Assembly (NCBI GenBank): GCA_002298915.1
Contig: DBML01000023.1
Coordinates: forward strand, 1-64,000
Direction: 5' to 3'
Source: Clostridium sp. UBA699
GTDB taxonomy: Bacteria > Bacillota > Clostridia > Clostridiales > Clostridiaceae
DNA length: 64,000 bases
Shown here: positions 15,998 through 24,448 of the stretch, one piece after another
How positions within the stretch are numbered: the stretch's first letter is position 1
How the letters are laid out: every line of letters starts with the position of its first letter
Translations under genes and position numbers: made by a program
Notes under the pieces: generated by a model
The model's database searches: none
The model's input: only the letters and a program-made list of their open reading frames with translations
Told to the model about the DNA's origin: nothing

Positions 15998-17218
15998 ATG
16001 GCAAGCGTTATCGATGTTTTGGTTGAGAGGGGCTACGTTGAGCAGTTCACCCACGAGGAGGAGCTGAGGGAGCTCCTTGAAAAGGAGAAGATAACATTCT
16101 ATATCGGCTTCGACCCGACTGCGGACAGCCTTCATGTCGGAAGCTTCATACAGATGATGGTTATGGCCCACATGCAGAGGGCGGGTCACAGGCCTATAGT
16201 TCTTCTCGGCGGAGGAACAGCTATGATCGGCGACCCTTCAGGAAAGACTGACATGAGAAAGATGCTCACGAAAGAGCTTATAGAGCACAACGCATCCTGC
16301 TACAAGAAGCAGTTCGAAAGGGTCATCGACTTCTCAGATGGAAAGGCGATCATGGCGAACAACGCAGACTGGCTCATGAAGCTTAACTACGTTGAGTTTC
16401 TCAGAGAGGTGGGCGTCCATTTCTCAGTTAACAGGATGCTGACAGCGGAAAGCGTCAAGCAGAGGCTTGAGAGGGGACTGACCTTCCTCGAATTCAACTA
16501 CATGCTGATGCAGGGCTACGACTTCCTCGAGCTTCACGAGAGATACGGCTGCGTGCTCCAGTTTGGCGGAAACGATCAGTGGACCAACATAATCTCAGGG
16601 GTTGAGCTCATAAGGAAGAAGCTGCAGAAGCCGGCGTTCGGCGTGACTATCGCGCTCCTTACAAACAGCCAGGGACAGAAGATGGGAAAAACGGTATCCG
16701 GAGCCCTCTGGCTTGACCCTGAGAAGACATCGCCTTACGAGTTCTACCAGTACTTCAGAAACGTTGACGACGCTGACGTCCAGAAGTGCCTTGCCCTTCT
16801 CACATTCCTCCCTATGGAAGAAGTAAGAAGGCTGGGAGCGCTCGAGGGATCACAGATCAACGAAGCTAAGAAGGTCCTTGCTTTCGAGGTCACGAAACTT
16901 ATACACGGAGAGGAAGAGGCTCAGAAGGCCCAGGCCGCTGCAGAAGCTCTCTTCGGAGGCGGAGCGGACATGACTTCAGTTCCAACAACGGAGATCACAA
17001 AGGATGTGATAGGCATGCCAGTGATAGACCTCCTCGTAAGCACCGAAATCCTGCCATCAAAGGGCGAGGCCAGAAGGCTCATACAGCAGGGCGGACTCAC
17101 AGTGAACGAAGAAAAGGTTGAGGACATAAACAGGGTCGTCGAGGAGAAGGATTTCGTCGACGGCAGCATGATGATAAGAAGAGGAAAGAAGAACTACAAC
17201 AGGATATTGCTCAAATAG
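15998..17218 (+). CDS. tyrS: Tyrosine--tRNA ligase
   Basis: Charges tRNA-Tyr; cytoplasmic class I homodimer. The 406-residue protein has HVGS (46-49, HIGH equivalent), the tyrosine-binding GGGTAMIGDPSGK loop (about 70-82), KMGKT near 227 (KMSKS equivalent) and a C-terminal S4 RNA-binding domain from about 340. The open frame reaches back into the T-box, but AGGAGGT at 15985-15991 fixes ATG 15998. Controlled by the Tyr T-box; a terminator follows at once. Confidence 0.96.
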   Translation: MASVIDVLVERGYVEQFTHEEELRELLEKEKITFYIGFDPTADSLHVGSFIQMMVMAHMQRAGHRPIVLLGGGTAMIGDPSGKTDMRKMLTKELIEHNASCYKKQFERVIDFSDGKAIMANNADWLMKLNYVEFLREVGVHFSVNRMLTAESVKQRLERGLTFLEFNYMLMQGYDFLELHERYGCVLQFGGNDQWTNIISGVELIRKKLQKPAFGVTIALLTNSQGQKMGKTVSGALWLDPEKTSPYEFYQYFRNVDDADVQKCLALLTFLPMEEVRRLGALEGSQINEAKKVLAFEVTKLIHGEEEAQKAQAAAEALFGGGADMTSVPTTEITKDVIGMPVIDLLVSTEILPSKGEARRLIQQGGLTVNEEKVEDINRVVEEKDFVDGSMMIRRGKKNYNRILLK

Positions 17219-17228
17219 TCAGAACAGA

Positions 17229-17261
17229 GGTCCCGGGGATAAAAAACCCCCGGGACCTTTT
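17229..17261 (+). terminator. Terminator after tyrS
   Basis: GGTCCCGGGG ATAAAAAA CCCCCGGGACC, a GC-rich 10-bp stem followed by TTTT. Confidence 0.88.
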
Positions 17262-17287
17262 ACGCTTGTTTAGCTTGTTAATTTTGA

Positions 17288-17316
17288 TTGTATTGAATAT
17301 TCACTTTTTGTATAAT
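17288..17316 (+). promoter_or_regulatory. Promoter of the diguanylate cyclase gene
   Basis: TTGTAT (17288-17293), 17-bp spacer, TATAAT (17311-17316). Confidence 0.55.
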
Positions 17317-17352
17317 TGAATCATTGGACTTAAAATGGGGAGGACTCTATAG

Positions 17353-18702
17353 ATGAGAATAACAAAAAAAGTATTTAATGATTTAGCCATATTCATGATC
17401 AGCCTTGGTGTATTGATTGGTGTGATATTCCCGTTCTTTTGCATAATTTTGGGCGTTCCAAAGGAAATAGCGTTAACCCCTGTTTATTTCACTGCATGCA
17501 TTTTAGCAGGAATAACGTTAGGAGCAATGAATATTTTTTTGGCCAAGGAAACTGTGGGTTCACGTATCAGACAGCTGTCTCAAAAGATGAAGCATGTAGA
17601 AGGCATCCTCGTAAATAAGAAGAAAGGTATCAGCGAAGAAAAGTGCACGCCTGACAGCTGCTCAATATTGGTGGATTCGGAAGATGAATTCGGAGAAAGT
17701 GCAGAGTCCTTCAATACTTTGATAACTACGTTATCTGAGGTTTTGGAGACGCAAGCTGAAATACAGCTTTTTTCTGAAATGCTCACATCCTATCTGGAAT
17801 TGGATATATTGTCGCGTGAAACGTTGATCCACCTGATTAAAAATACCAAAGCTGATGGCGGTGCTGTTTTAATCGAAAAGGATGGCGGTTTGTTTGTTGA
17901 AGCAATCGATTCAATAAAAGATGCAGTTGCTTTGGAAAACAATATCAGAGTTCTGAACACCATGAGAACCCTTGAAAGACAGTTTATAAAGTTCCCCAAT
18001 GACATAATTATTGATGGAGTTGTGGTTGATTTTCACCCGAAAGAATTGCTTATTGAACCTATAGTATACAAGAACATTCTCCTTGGAGTTCTGATTCTCG
18101 TCAGCGCATCATCCTTTTCGAGCAACTCAATCGACAAGCTTTCATTTTTCAGTCAAAGTCTCTCGTTGGCGTTCAGAAATGCTGTCACCCATAATCAAAT
18201 GCAGCGACTTGCAGCTCTTGACGCACTGACTGGCTTGTACAATAGAAGATTTGGGATTTTAAGAGTAAAGGAAGAATTCAGCAGAGCTATCAGAGGCAAT
18301 ACTCCGATTTCGCTTCTAATGTTCGATATAGACCACTTTAAAAGTGTGAATGATACATATGGGCATCTGGTAGGAGACAATGTAATTGTCAGTATTGCAA
18401 AAATAGCGCTGGCTTCCATAAGGGAAGGAGACGTTCTCTTGAGGTATGGTGGAGAGGAGTTTCTCTGCGTTCTGCCTGGGGCAAATAAGGCTGATGCCAG
18501 CATAATTGCCGAGCGGATCCGGATAATGGTGATGGACAGTGCAGTTAAGAACGCAGAACAGGATATCAAACTCACGATAAGCATAGGGGCAGCGACATAT
18601 CCGCACAATGATATTTCGGACAGCAGTCAACTTATAAAGCTTGCAGATGATGCAATGTACGCCGCAAAAGAAACCGGACGCAATCGTACGGTTTCGTATT
18701 AA
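17353..18702 (+). CDS. Membrane-bound diguanylate cyclase (GGDEF, GAF-like input)
   Basis: Makes cyclic di-GMP from two GTP. The 449-residue protein has two N-terminal transmembrane helices (about 10-31 and 43-64), a short linker, a GAF-like region (about 130-275) and a C-terminal GGDEF domain opening with DALTGLYNRR near 290. The active-site motif is GGEEF near 367, and an inhibitory-site RxxD (REGD) lies five residues before it, so product feedback is expected. FDIDHFKSVND holds the metal site. Codon use is less AGG-rich than in neighbours. It is a lone gene with its own promoter, converging on rimI with a 10-bp gap. Confidence 0.9.
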   Translation: MRITKKVFNDLAIFMISLGVLIGVIFPFFCIILGVPKEIALTPVYFTACILAGITLGAMNIFLAKETVGSRIRQLSQKMKHVEGILVNKKKGISEEKCTPDSCSILVDSEDEFGESAESFNTLITTLSEVLETQAEIQLFSEMLTSYLELDILSRETLIHLIKNTKADGGAVLIEKDGGLFVEAIDSIKDAVALENNIRVLNTMRTLERQFIKFPNDIIIDGVVVDFHPKELLIEPIVYKNILLGVLILVSASSFSSNSIDKLSFFSQSLSLAFRNAVTHNQMQRLAALDALTGLYNRRFGILRVKEEFSRAIRGNTPISLLMFDIDHFKSVNDTYGHLVGDNVIVSIAKIALASIREGDVLLRYGGEEFLCVLPGANKADASIIAERIRIMVMDSAVKNAEQDIKLTISIGAATYPHNDISDSSQLIKLADDAMYAAKETGRNRTVSY

Positions 18703-18712
18703 TTATTATTTT

Positions 18713-19174
18713 TTATGACAGTTTCTGAACGTCGTGCTTCCACATTATAAGCGCATCTTCCTTGTTGTCGTGGTAGAACTGCTTCCTTACGCCTTCCTCT
18801 GTGAAGCCGTATTTCTTGTATAGGCTTATGGCGGGTGCGTTCGAGACCCTAACCTCCAGCGTCATGTCGGTTACGGACTCCGCTCTGCAAATCTCAATTA
18901 GGGCTTCGAGCATCCTGGCGGCGGCACCTATGCCCCTGAATTCTGGATGGACTGCTATGTTGGTTATCTGGCCTTCGCCTGCTATGATCCAAACACCGCC
19001 GTAGCCGATCACCCGGCCTTCGCAGACAGCCACGACATAGTGAGCGAAATCGTTCTGAACCGCCTCTCGCTCGAAGGAATCCCTGCTCCAGGGTATCGAG
19101 AAGGATAGCCTGTCAACCTCCAGGACCCCGTCCAGGTGCCTTAGCTCCAGCGGGGCTACGCTAAAGGCGCTCAT
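18713..19174 (-). CDS. rimI: Ribosomal protein S18 alanine N-acetyltransferase-like GNAT
   Basis: GNAT-fold acetyltransferase, 153 residues. Core motif A TNIAVHPEFRGIGAA with the acetyl-CoA loop RGIGAA, then the VRVSNAPAISLYKKYGF stretch typical of RimI. Its start overlaps the end of tsaB by 14 bp and it is the last gene of tsaE-tsaB-rimI, the standard bacterial arrangement. RimI acetylates S18 in E. coli; other substrates are possible in Firmicutes. Confidence 0.9.
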   Translation of the reverse strand: MSAFSVAPLELRHLDGVLEVDRLSFSIPWSRDSFEREAVQNDFAHYVVAVCEGRVIGYGGVWIIAGEGQITNIAVHPEFRGIGAAARMLEALIEICRAESVTDMTLEVRVSNAPAISLYKKYGFTEEGVRKQFYHDNKEDALIMWKHDVQKLS

Positions 19175-19880
19175 TCGGCAGCTCCCCGTGCTTCTTCTCG
19201 TATTCCCTCTCAGCCTGCGATTTCCTCAGGTAGAAAGGGGCGAAAGCGTGAAGGTCGCCGGCACCTTCACTCCTGAGCTTGATCATCCCCAGCTCCGCAA
19301 GGGAAGCAGCCTTAGCAACGTTGAGGTGAAGCGGTGCGAACCTGGCTTCCCTGACATTCTGGGACAGCTTGACCCTGTAAAGCGTGACCGCATCGCCTAT
19401 GAAGCAAACAGGGGAGTTCTTCGCGGCCAGTAGTTCTATAAGCTCGTCCACCGATATGGCGAGGTATTCGGACTTCCTTGCGAGTATTTCGTTTTCGAAC
19501 TCGTAAAGCGCAGTATAGACGTTACCCCTGAGCGCATCCATGATAGGGCATATTATGCCGGGGGAGTACGCCATGTTGAAGGCGAGGGAGTCCAGCGTCG
19601 ACACGCCGACCAGCGGCTTGCCCGTACCCTGGCTCAAGCCCTTGACCGCAGCTGCGCCGATCCTTAAGCCTGTGAAGGAGCCTGGGCCCTCCGACACAGC
19701 GAAGGCGTCCATGTCAGTAATGTCCAGCTTGAGGTTCCTAAGGAGCGTGTCTATCATCTCCATCAGTATAACGCTGTGCTGCTTCTTGTAGTTGTATATG
19801 ATTTCGCCAAGCACCTTGCCGTCATCTAAAACAGCGCAGGAAGCTGATTCCGTGGCGGTATCTATTCCTAATATCTTCAT
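19161..19880 (-). CDS. tsaB: tRNA t6A synthesis protein TsaB
   Basis: Partner of TsaD and TsaE in making N6-threonylcarbamoyladenosine at position 37 of ANN-decoding tRNAs. The 239-residue protein begins MKILGIDTATESAS with the ASKHA-fold phosphate loop and has SEGPGSFTGLRIG (near 70) and STLDSLA. The frame extends upstream, but AGGAGG lies 7 nt before ATG 19880, which overlaps the tsaE stop by 4 bp. TsaD is in the window at 48597-49622. Confidence 0.94.
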   Translation of the reverse strand: MKILGIDTATESASCAVLDDGKVLGEIIYNYKKQHSVILMEMIDTLLRNLKLDITDMDAFAVSEGPGSFTGLRIGAAAVKGLSQGTGKPLVGVSTLDSLAFNMAYSPGIICPIMDALRGNVYTALYEFENEILARKSEYLAISVDELIELLAAKNSPVCFIGDAVTLYRVKLSQNVREARFAPLHLNVAKAASLAELGMIKLRSEGAGDLHAFAPFYLRKSQAEREYEKKHGELPNERL

Positions 19881-20326
19881 TTCAGGGCCTCCTTCAGGTA
19901 GTCGTATCTTTTCCCGAACCACTGGATGCTTATGTTCCTTCTGGTTTCGCTTTCCTTTGTTATCTGTATCTGGATATGCTCCTCCGGTATGAGATCCCTA
20001 ATGTAGTCGGCCCACTCTATTACGCTTGCGGCATCGCTGAAGATGTACTCGTCAAAGCCGATAGCCGCTATCTCGTCAGGATCGTTGACCCTGTAGACAT
20101 CAAAGTGGTAGAACTTCAGCCTTCCATCATATTCGTTGACTATGTTGAACGTAGGGCTGGTGATGTGATCCCTTATGCCGAGCCCCAGAGCTATCCCCTT
20201 TGTCAGGTGCGTCTTACCGCTCCCCAGGTCGCCGTCAAGGCAGACTAAATCCCCGGGCCTGAGGGCTTTTCCAAGCTTTATTCCTATATCTATCGTCTCA
20301 TCGACAGTATTCGTTACGAAATTCAT
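19877..20326 (-). CDS. tsaE: tRNA t6A synthesis ATPase TsaE
   Basis: ATPase that resets the TsaBD complex during t6A synthesis. The 149 residues include Walker A GDLGSGKTHLTKGIA (about 32-46), SPTFNIVNEY, FYHFDVYRV, and GFDEYIFSDAASVIEWAD with the Walker B-like region. First gene of the minus-strand tsaE-tsaB-rimI operon; GAGGTG 8 nt upstream of the ATG. Confidence 0.94.
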   Translation of the reverse strand: MNFVTNTVDETIDIGIKLGKALRPGDLVCLDGDLGSGKTHLTKGIALGLGIRDHITSPTFNIVNEYDGRLKFYHFDVYRVNDPDEIAAIGFDEYIFSDAASVIEWADYIRDLIPEEHIQIQITKESETRRNISIQWFGKRYDYLKEALK

Positions 20327-20453
20327 TTTTTATTCACCTCATATGTATTTTATACAAAATCGTTAAAAAAGAAAAGCAATATATTAATTTGCATTGTAAC
20401 GGCAGTTTATGTAAAATGTATGTATGATTATTCTGGGTATCGAGGTGAAATAC

Positions 20454-21365
20454 TTGAAGAAGAAAATGTTCCTGCTGCTTGCCATATGCCTGATGCTTCT
20501 TTTTGGATGCTCCAACAACGCATCCAACGATACATCCACCGACGGCAGCACAGAGGTGAAAACACAGAAGGAAGTGAAGCTGGACATAGTAACGACGGAC
20601 AGGATCCTTTACTACATGGTAAAAGACATTGTAGGTGAGAAGCACAACGTCGACTACATGTTCAACAGCATGGACTCTCTGCTCTATTTCAAATTCACGG
20701 ACGACAGCCTTTACAACATAGCGAAGCAGGATCTCTTCATATACATGGGGGCAGCCTATGAACCATGGGGTGCCAGCTTCGCCGACCAGATAAACAAAAG
20801 CAATGTGGGCATTATCAACGTTTCGAGGGGAGTCAGCATACTGTCGCTGAGCAAAGAAGCTACCTACGGCGATTACTCTTCCAAAGATAATCCGTATTAC
20901 CTGCTCAACTATGACAACTACAAGATCGCCCTGCTGAACATAAAGAACTCCATACAGGACAAGGATCCGAAGAACAGGGACGTTTACGAGGAGAACTTCA
21001 ACGAGACAATCAACAGGACGCAGCAGGAGCAGAACAACATCAAGGATATTATATCGAAGCTTTCAGGATATACTTTCATATACTCGGAGGAGAGGCTCGA
21101 CTACTTCCTCAGGTACTACGGCATGGATTCTCTGAAGGTTGTGCCTGACGGTGATTATGGGACAGCGCTTGAAGGCAAGTCGAAGCTGGTATTCCTCTAC
21201 AGCGACAGCAGCTCCCTTGCGCAGTACCAGAGCCTGATAAAGAAGTACGGCATGGGCGCCCTGGAGCTGAAGGTCTACAGCAACAACATGAAATACGAGG
21301 ACATGCTTCTTGTCAACGAAGGACTTATAGAAGCCTTCTACAACAGCGTGAACATAAAGCAGTAG
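20454..21365 (+). CDS. ZnuA-like solute-binding lipoprotein without visible metal histidines
   Basis: 303-residue lipoprotein: MKKKMFLLLAICLMLLFGCS with lipobox LFGC (Cys near 19), then a low-complexity NNASNDTSTDGST linker. The body follows the zinc/manganese ABC binding-protein (SBP_bac_9, ZnuA) plan: LDIVTTDRILYYMVKDIVGEKHNV, a central helix, and a C-terminal YEDMLLVNEGLIEAFY. The usual ligand histidines are not seen: the GxxxHxYEP region reads FNSMDSLLYFK, so metal binding is doubtful. TTG 20454 is chosen because GAGGTG is 6 nt upstream. No ABC permease or ATPase nearby. Confidence 0.7.
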   Translation: MKKKMFLLLAICLMLLFGCSNNASNDTSTDGSTEVKTQKEVKLDIVTTDRILYYMVKDIVGEKHNVDYMFNSMDSLLYFKFTDDSLYNIAKQDLFIYMGAAYEPWGASFADQINKSNVGIINVSRGVSILSLSKEATYGDYSSKDNPYYLLNYDNYKIALLNIKNSIQDKDPKNRDVYEENFNETINRTQQEQNNIKDIISKLSGYTFIYSEERLDYFLRYYGMDSLKVVPDGDYGTALEGKSKLVFLYSDSSSLAQYQSLIKKYGMGALELKVYSNNMKYEDMLLVNEGLIEAFYNSVNIKQ

Positions 21366-21427
21366 CGCGAAGGTGAAATTTACTTATTGCAATTGAGTGT
21401 GAATTGATGTATAATAGATTTTGTCTT

Positions 21428-21502
21428 AGGGGTATGGCTCAACGGTAGAGTAGTGGTCTCCAAAACCATTGGTTGAGGGTTCGAATCCTTCTGCCCCTGC
21501 CA
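21428..21502 (+). tRNA. tRNA-Trp (anticodon CCA)
   Basis: A complete cloverleaf: acceptor AGGGGTA/TGCCCCT (one G-U), D arm GGCTC-AACGGTA-GAGT, anticodon stem-loop TGGTCTCCAAAACCA with CCA at its centre, T arm with GGTTCGAATC, discriminator G and an encoded CCA (21500-21502). CCA reads UGG, the Trp codon. This is the tRNA the trpS T-box in this window would sense. Confidence 0.96.
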
Positions 21503-21505
21503 AGA

Positions 21506-21543
21506 AAACGCTGCAGTTTTAAAACTGCAGCGTTTCTGTTTTT
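21506..21543 (+). terminator. Terminator after tRNA-Trp
   Basis: AAACGCTGCAGTTTT pairs perfectly with AAAACTGCAGCGTTT at 21506-21535, followed by CTGTTTTTTG. Confidence 0.88.
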
Positions 21544-21587
21544 TGAAATACATTTAAGAGGGCTAAGCCGAACCAGAGTTGCAGTAT

Positions 21588-23972
21588 TTACATCGTAACG
21601 GTACGGCTTATGATCTCGTCCTGAACCTCCCTGCAAAGTTCGACAAAATATGCGCTGTATCCAGCAACACGAACGATGAGGTCGCGATATTCTTCAGGGT
21701 GCTCTTGTGCCATTTTCAAGGTCTTGTTGTCTACACAGTTGAACTGCATCTGAGCGTTGCCCATCATCGATGCTGTGCGCAGCAGTGAGATCAAACCCGA
21801 CCTGCCTTCCTGAGTCTCAAGGGAACTTGTTGTCAGCTTGAAGTTATGTGCCATGCCGAGGCTCATAGATTCGACGTTGATTTTAGATACGGATTTTATT
21901 ACCGATGTAGGACCTTTTTTGTCGGCACCCTGTGATGGGCTCATTGAATCTGACAGCGGCGCGCCAGAAAGACGTCCGTCCGGCGTCGCCCCGATCATGC
22001 CTCCCAGCGGCGTGTTGAAGGACTGCGAGAGTGTGCCGTGTATCTGCCTTGCGTAGAGCGACTTGTGCTGGTTAATTCTTTTTTCCGTATAATCTACTAT
22101 GTCTCTTGCTATGAGGTCGGTATAGTTGTCATCGTTGCCGTATTTAGGAGCGCCAAGGCAGTCACGGCGCATCTGCTCATATCCTTCCCAGTTTGCATCA
22201 AGGGCTTTCTTCATTTCCGAAATAGTGTAATTCTTCTCATCATAAACAAGCTTCTTAACGGCAGCCATGCTGTCGACATAGGTGCCTAGTCCTGCAAATA
22301 TTGTGCCTGGTCCATCGTAAAGAACAGCTCCCCCTGCGGTTACATCCTTGCCGTTATGCATGCAGCCGTCAACAAAGAGTGACATGTACGGGGTTGGGGC
22401 AACATCCCTGAAAACCTTCTGAACGAGGACCGTTCCCCTTGAGTTCATATCTAGCAGGTAATCCAGCTGCCGCTTGACTGCGGATTCGAATTCCTCATAC
22501 GTCTCCATTGCTTCTGTATCACCGCTGTCCAGCCACTGCTTGCTTCCATAGGACCTCAGCACCCCGCGGTTTAAGGCCATTTCGATGGTGATAGGCCATT
22601 GGGTGAAGCCGCCGGCTGTCCACTGATGTATCCGTCCGGATTTTTGCGGTTCCACACATCCCATTAAGCAATAATCGCGGGCATCTTCGAAATCAAAGCC
22701 CTTCCTCAGCATCATTTTTATGTGCGCGTCATCAAAATGGCACGCTGGCATGCCGACACCTGCTTTAACAACATCCGCGATTTTTTCCAAATAGCGCAGC
22801 GGTGACAGGTTGTGGATGCGGCAGGCAAGCGAAGGCTGGTAAACCTTGACTTTCTCAACGGCATCCATGATCAGATAGGTCAGCTCGTTTGTTCCGTCTC
22901 CGCCCTCGCGCTTGAGGCCGCCTACGGTCATGTTTATGAAAGGCATATACCCGGCGAAGTACTTGGCCGTCGCGCCAGGTGTATACCAAACCATTTCAGA
23001 GCATTTTATAATGAAGCATCCCAGCAGTTCTAGAGCGAGTCGGTCATCGAGCCTTCCGTTCTTAATGTCTGAGGCATAAAAAGGGTAAGCATATTGGTCC
23101 AGCCTTCCCAGGGACGTGCTGCACTGGTTTTCCTCCATCAAGAACAGCGACTGTATCGTCCAGATGGCCTGCAGCGCCTCGTGGAATGTTTCAGGAGGAT
23201 CAGCAGGCACTCGGGCATTCACCTCGGCGATTTTTTCCAGCTCCAGTTTGCGCTTAGGATTGAGTTCCTTTTCTGCCAGCTCCCTCGCGTATGCCGAGAG
23301 ACGAGCTGAATAGGTCAGAATCCCTTCGCATGTTTCTATCGCAGACTGGTAGAAGGATACCTTAGCCATGTCGGGGGCGTGCTCGCCCGAAAGAGCAGCA
23401 AGGTAGGCTTCAGCTTCGGACTTCAAACCTCTGATCCCCTTCTTGAAGAGGATGATGTCATAGCCTGGGCTAGTATCCCCTCCGCCGCTGGTCATATGAT
23501 AGGTCAAATCGCTTATGCAAGCTTCGGCGCCGAACTCCCACAGGCCCTCTTCCCTGAAAGCTTTTTCGCATTCCTCAGCTAATGATTTCCCTTCCCAAAA
23601 CGGGAACAATTCCTCGCGCATCGTACGCTTATCTTCCTCGCTTATGAGGTAAGGATCCTGCGCTCTTGTGCCTATAGTGTCGAGCTCATCCCGGACCCAC
23701 CCCCACGCTATATCAGGCGAAAAAGCGCCAGCTCGAGGCTTGCCGCAAGGATGTCCCGCTATTAGTTCGTTTTCCTGTATAAGCATCGGGGCCGTTTCAC
23801 AGGCCCTTCTGAAGCCTTTGGCTCTAAGCAGGTTCTTTGGAAGGTCGGGGAGCTCTCTGGCAACCTCTGTATACGCCAGTGCTCGCCCTATTGTGATGCT
23901 GGGCTTGGCAGACAAATACGCTTCTTTAAGGAGCTGAAGACGTTCAGGCAGATCGGAAATTCTCTCTTTCAT
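21588..23972 (-). CDS. Glycyl radical enzyme, arylacetate-decarboxylase-like clade
   Basis: Oxygen-sensitive PFL-family enzyme, 794 residues. Catalytic thiyl Cys is in DYCLMGCVEPQKSG (near 438, with the paired Glu two residues on) and the radical Gly in IVRVAGYSAYFVELC (near 771). The second half reads like 4-hydroxyphenylacetate decarboxylase (HpdB), e.g. GKDVTAGGA, TYVDSMAAVKKLVYDEKNY, RRDCLGAPKYGNDDNY and VQDEIISRT, but that enzyme is about 100 residues longer and needs a small subunit, which is absent here. Glycerol-dehydratase-type chemistry is the alternative. No radical-SAM activase is adjacent or in the window. GGAGG 5 nt before the ATG. Confidence 0.85.
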   Translation of the reverse strand: MKERISDLPERLQLLKEAYLSAKPSITIGRALAYTEVARELPDLPKNLLRAKGFRRACETAPMLIQENELIAGHPCGKPRAGAFSPDIAWGWVRDELDTIGTRAQDPYLISEEDKRTMREELFPFWEGKSLAEECEKAFREEGLWEFGAEACISDLTYHMTSGGGDTSPGYDIILFKKGIRGLKSEAEAYLAALSGEHAPDMAKVSFYQSAIETCEGILTYSARLSAYARELAEKELNPKRKLELEKIAEVNARVPADPPETFHEALQAIWTIQSLFLMEENQCSTSLGRLDQYAYPFYASDIKNGRLDDRLALELLGCFIIKCSEMVWYTPGATAKYFAGYMPFINMTVGGLKREGGDGTNELTYLIMDAVEKVKVYQPSLACRIHNLSPLRYLEKIADVVKAGVGMPACHFDDAHIKMMLRKGFDFEDARDYCLMGCVEPQKSGRIHQWTAGGFTQWPITIEMALNRGVLRSYGSKQWLDSGDTEAMETYEEFESAVKRQLDYLLDMNSRGTVLVQKVFRDVAPTPYMSLFVDGCMHNGKDVTAGGAVLYDGPGTIFAGLGTYVDSMAAVKKLVYDEKNYTISEMKKALDANWEGYEQMRRDCLGAPKYGNDDNYTDLIARDIVDYTEKRINQHKSLYARQIHGTLSQSFNTPLGGMIGATPDGRLSGAPLSDSMSPSQGADKKGPTSVIKSVSKINVESMSLGMAHNFKLTTSSLETQEGRSGLISLLRTASMMGNAQMQFNCVDNKTLKMAQEHPEEYRDLIVRVAGYSAYFVELCREVQDEIISRTVTM

Positions 23973-24174
23973 AAATACCTCCGCGAATTGAGTTTGGTTT
24001 ATACCTCAATGGTAGCCCTTTTCGTCATTTTTCAATTGCACATGCTCTGGATTTTTGTTGGATATTATCTGCATGTTTCTCCGCCGATTGCACTAAAGCC
24101 ACATTATGGACAACACTTTCAGGATCTTGCTGCCGGACAAAAAACTGATCTCACAGGAAATGGAGTAAAACAGC

Positions 24175-24203
24175 TTGATAATTTTCTGAAAATTGCGTAT
24201 AAT
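24175..24203 (+). promoter_or_regulatory. Promoter of the membrane-protein/lipoprotein cluster
   Basis: TTGATA (24175-24180), 17-bp spacer, TATAAT (24198-24203), 47 bp before the first start. Confidence 0.7.
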
Positions 24204-24249
24204 CAATGCGAAAGATTGACGCTAAATGCGAAGAAAGAGGTGCTTCAGA

Positions 24250-24420
24250 ATGGATGAAAACTCTGTCCTGGAAATCATCGTGAAGATATGCGGACTGGTC
24301 CTCATTCTGAGCGGTTTGATCATGCTGTTTTCTTCCAGCTACCTCACAATGGCATTTGGCATCATATTGATAGGAATAGGTTGGTTTCTCTTCAGGAAAT
24401 TCAGGGTTGAAGAAAAATGA
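24250..24420 (+). CDS. 56-residue two-helix membrane protein
   Basis: Unrecognised. Sequence starts MDENSVLEIIVKIC and has two hydrophobic segments (about 7-27 and 32-49) separated by a short turn, ending in basic RKFRVEEK. The frame begins upstream at 24226, but GAGGTG sits 7 nt before ATG 24250. First gene after a good promoter and 28 bp before the PstS-like lipoprotein, so probably co-transcribed with it. Confidence 0.6.
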   Translation: MDENSVLEIIVKICGLVLILSGLIMLFSSSYLTMAFGIILIGIGWFLFRKFRVEEK

Positions 24421-24448
24421 TAGCTTTCAAATAAAGGAGGGATGGTCA

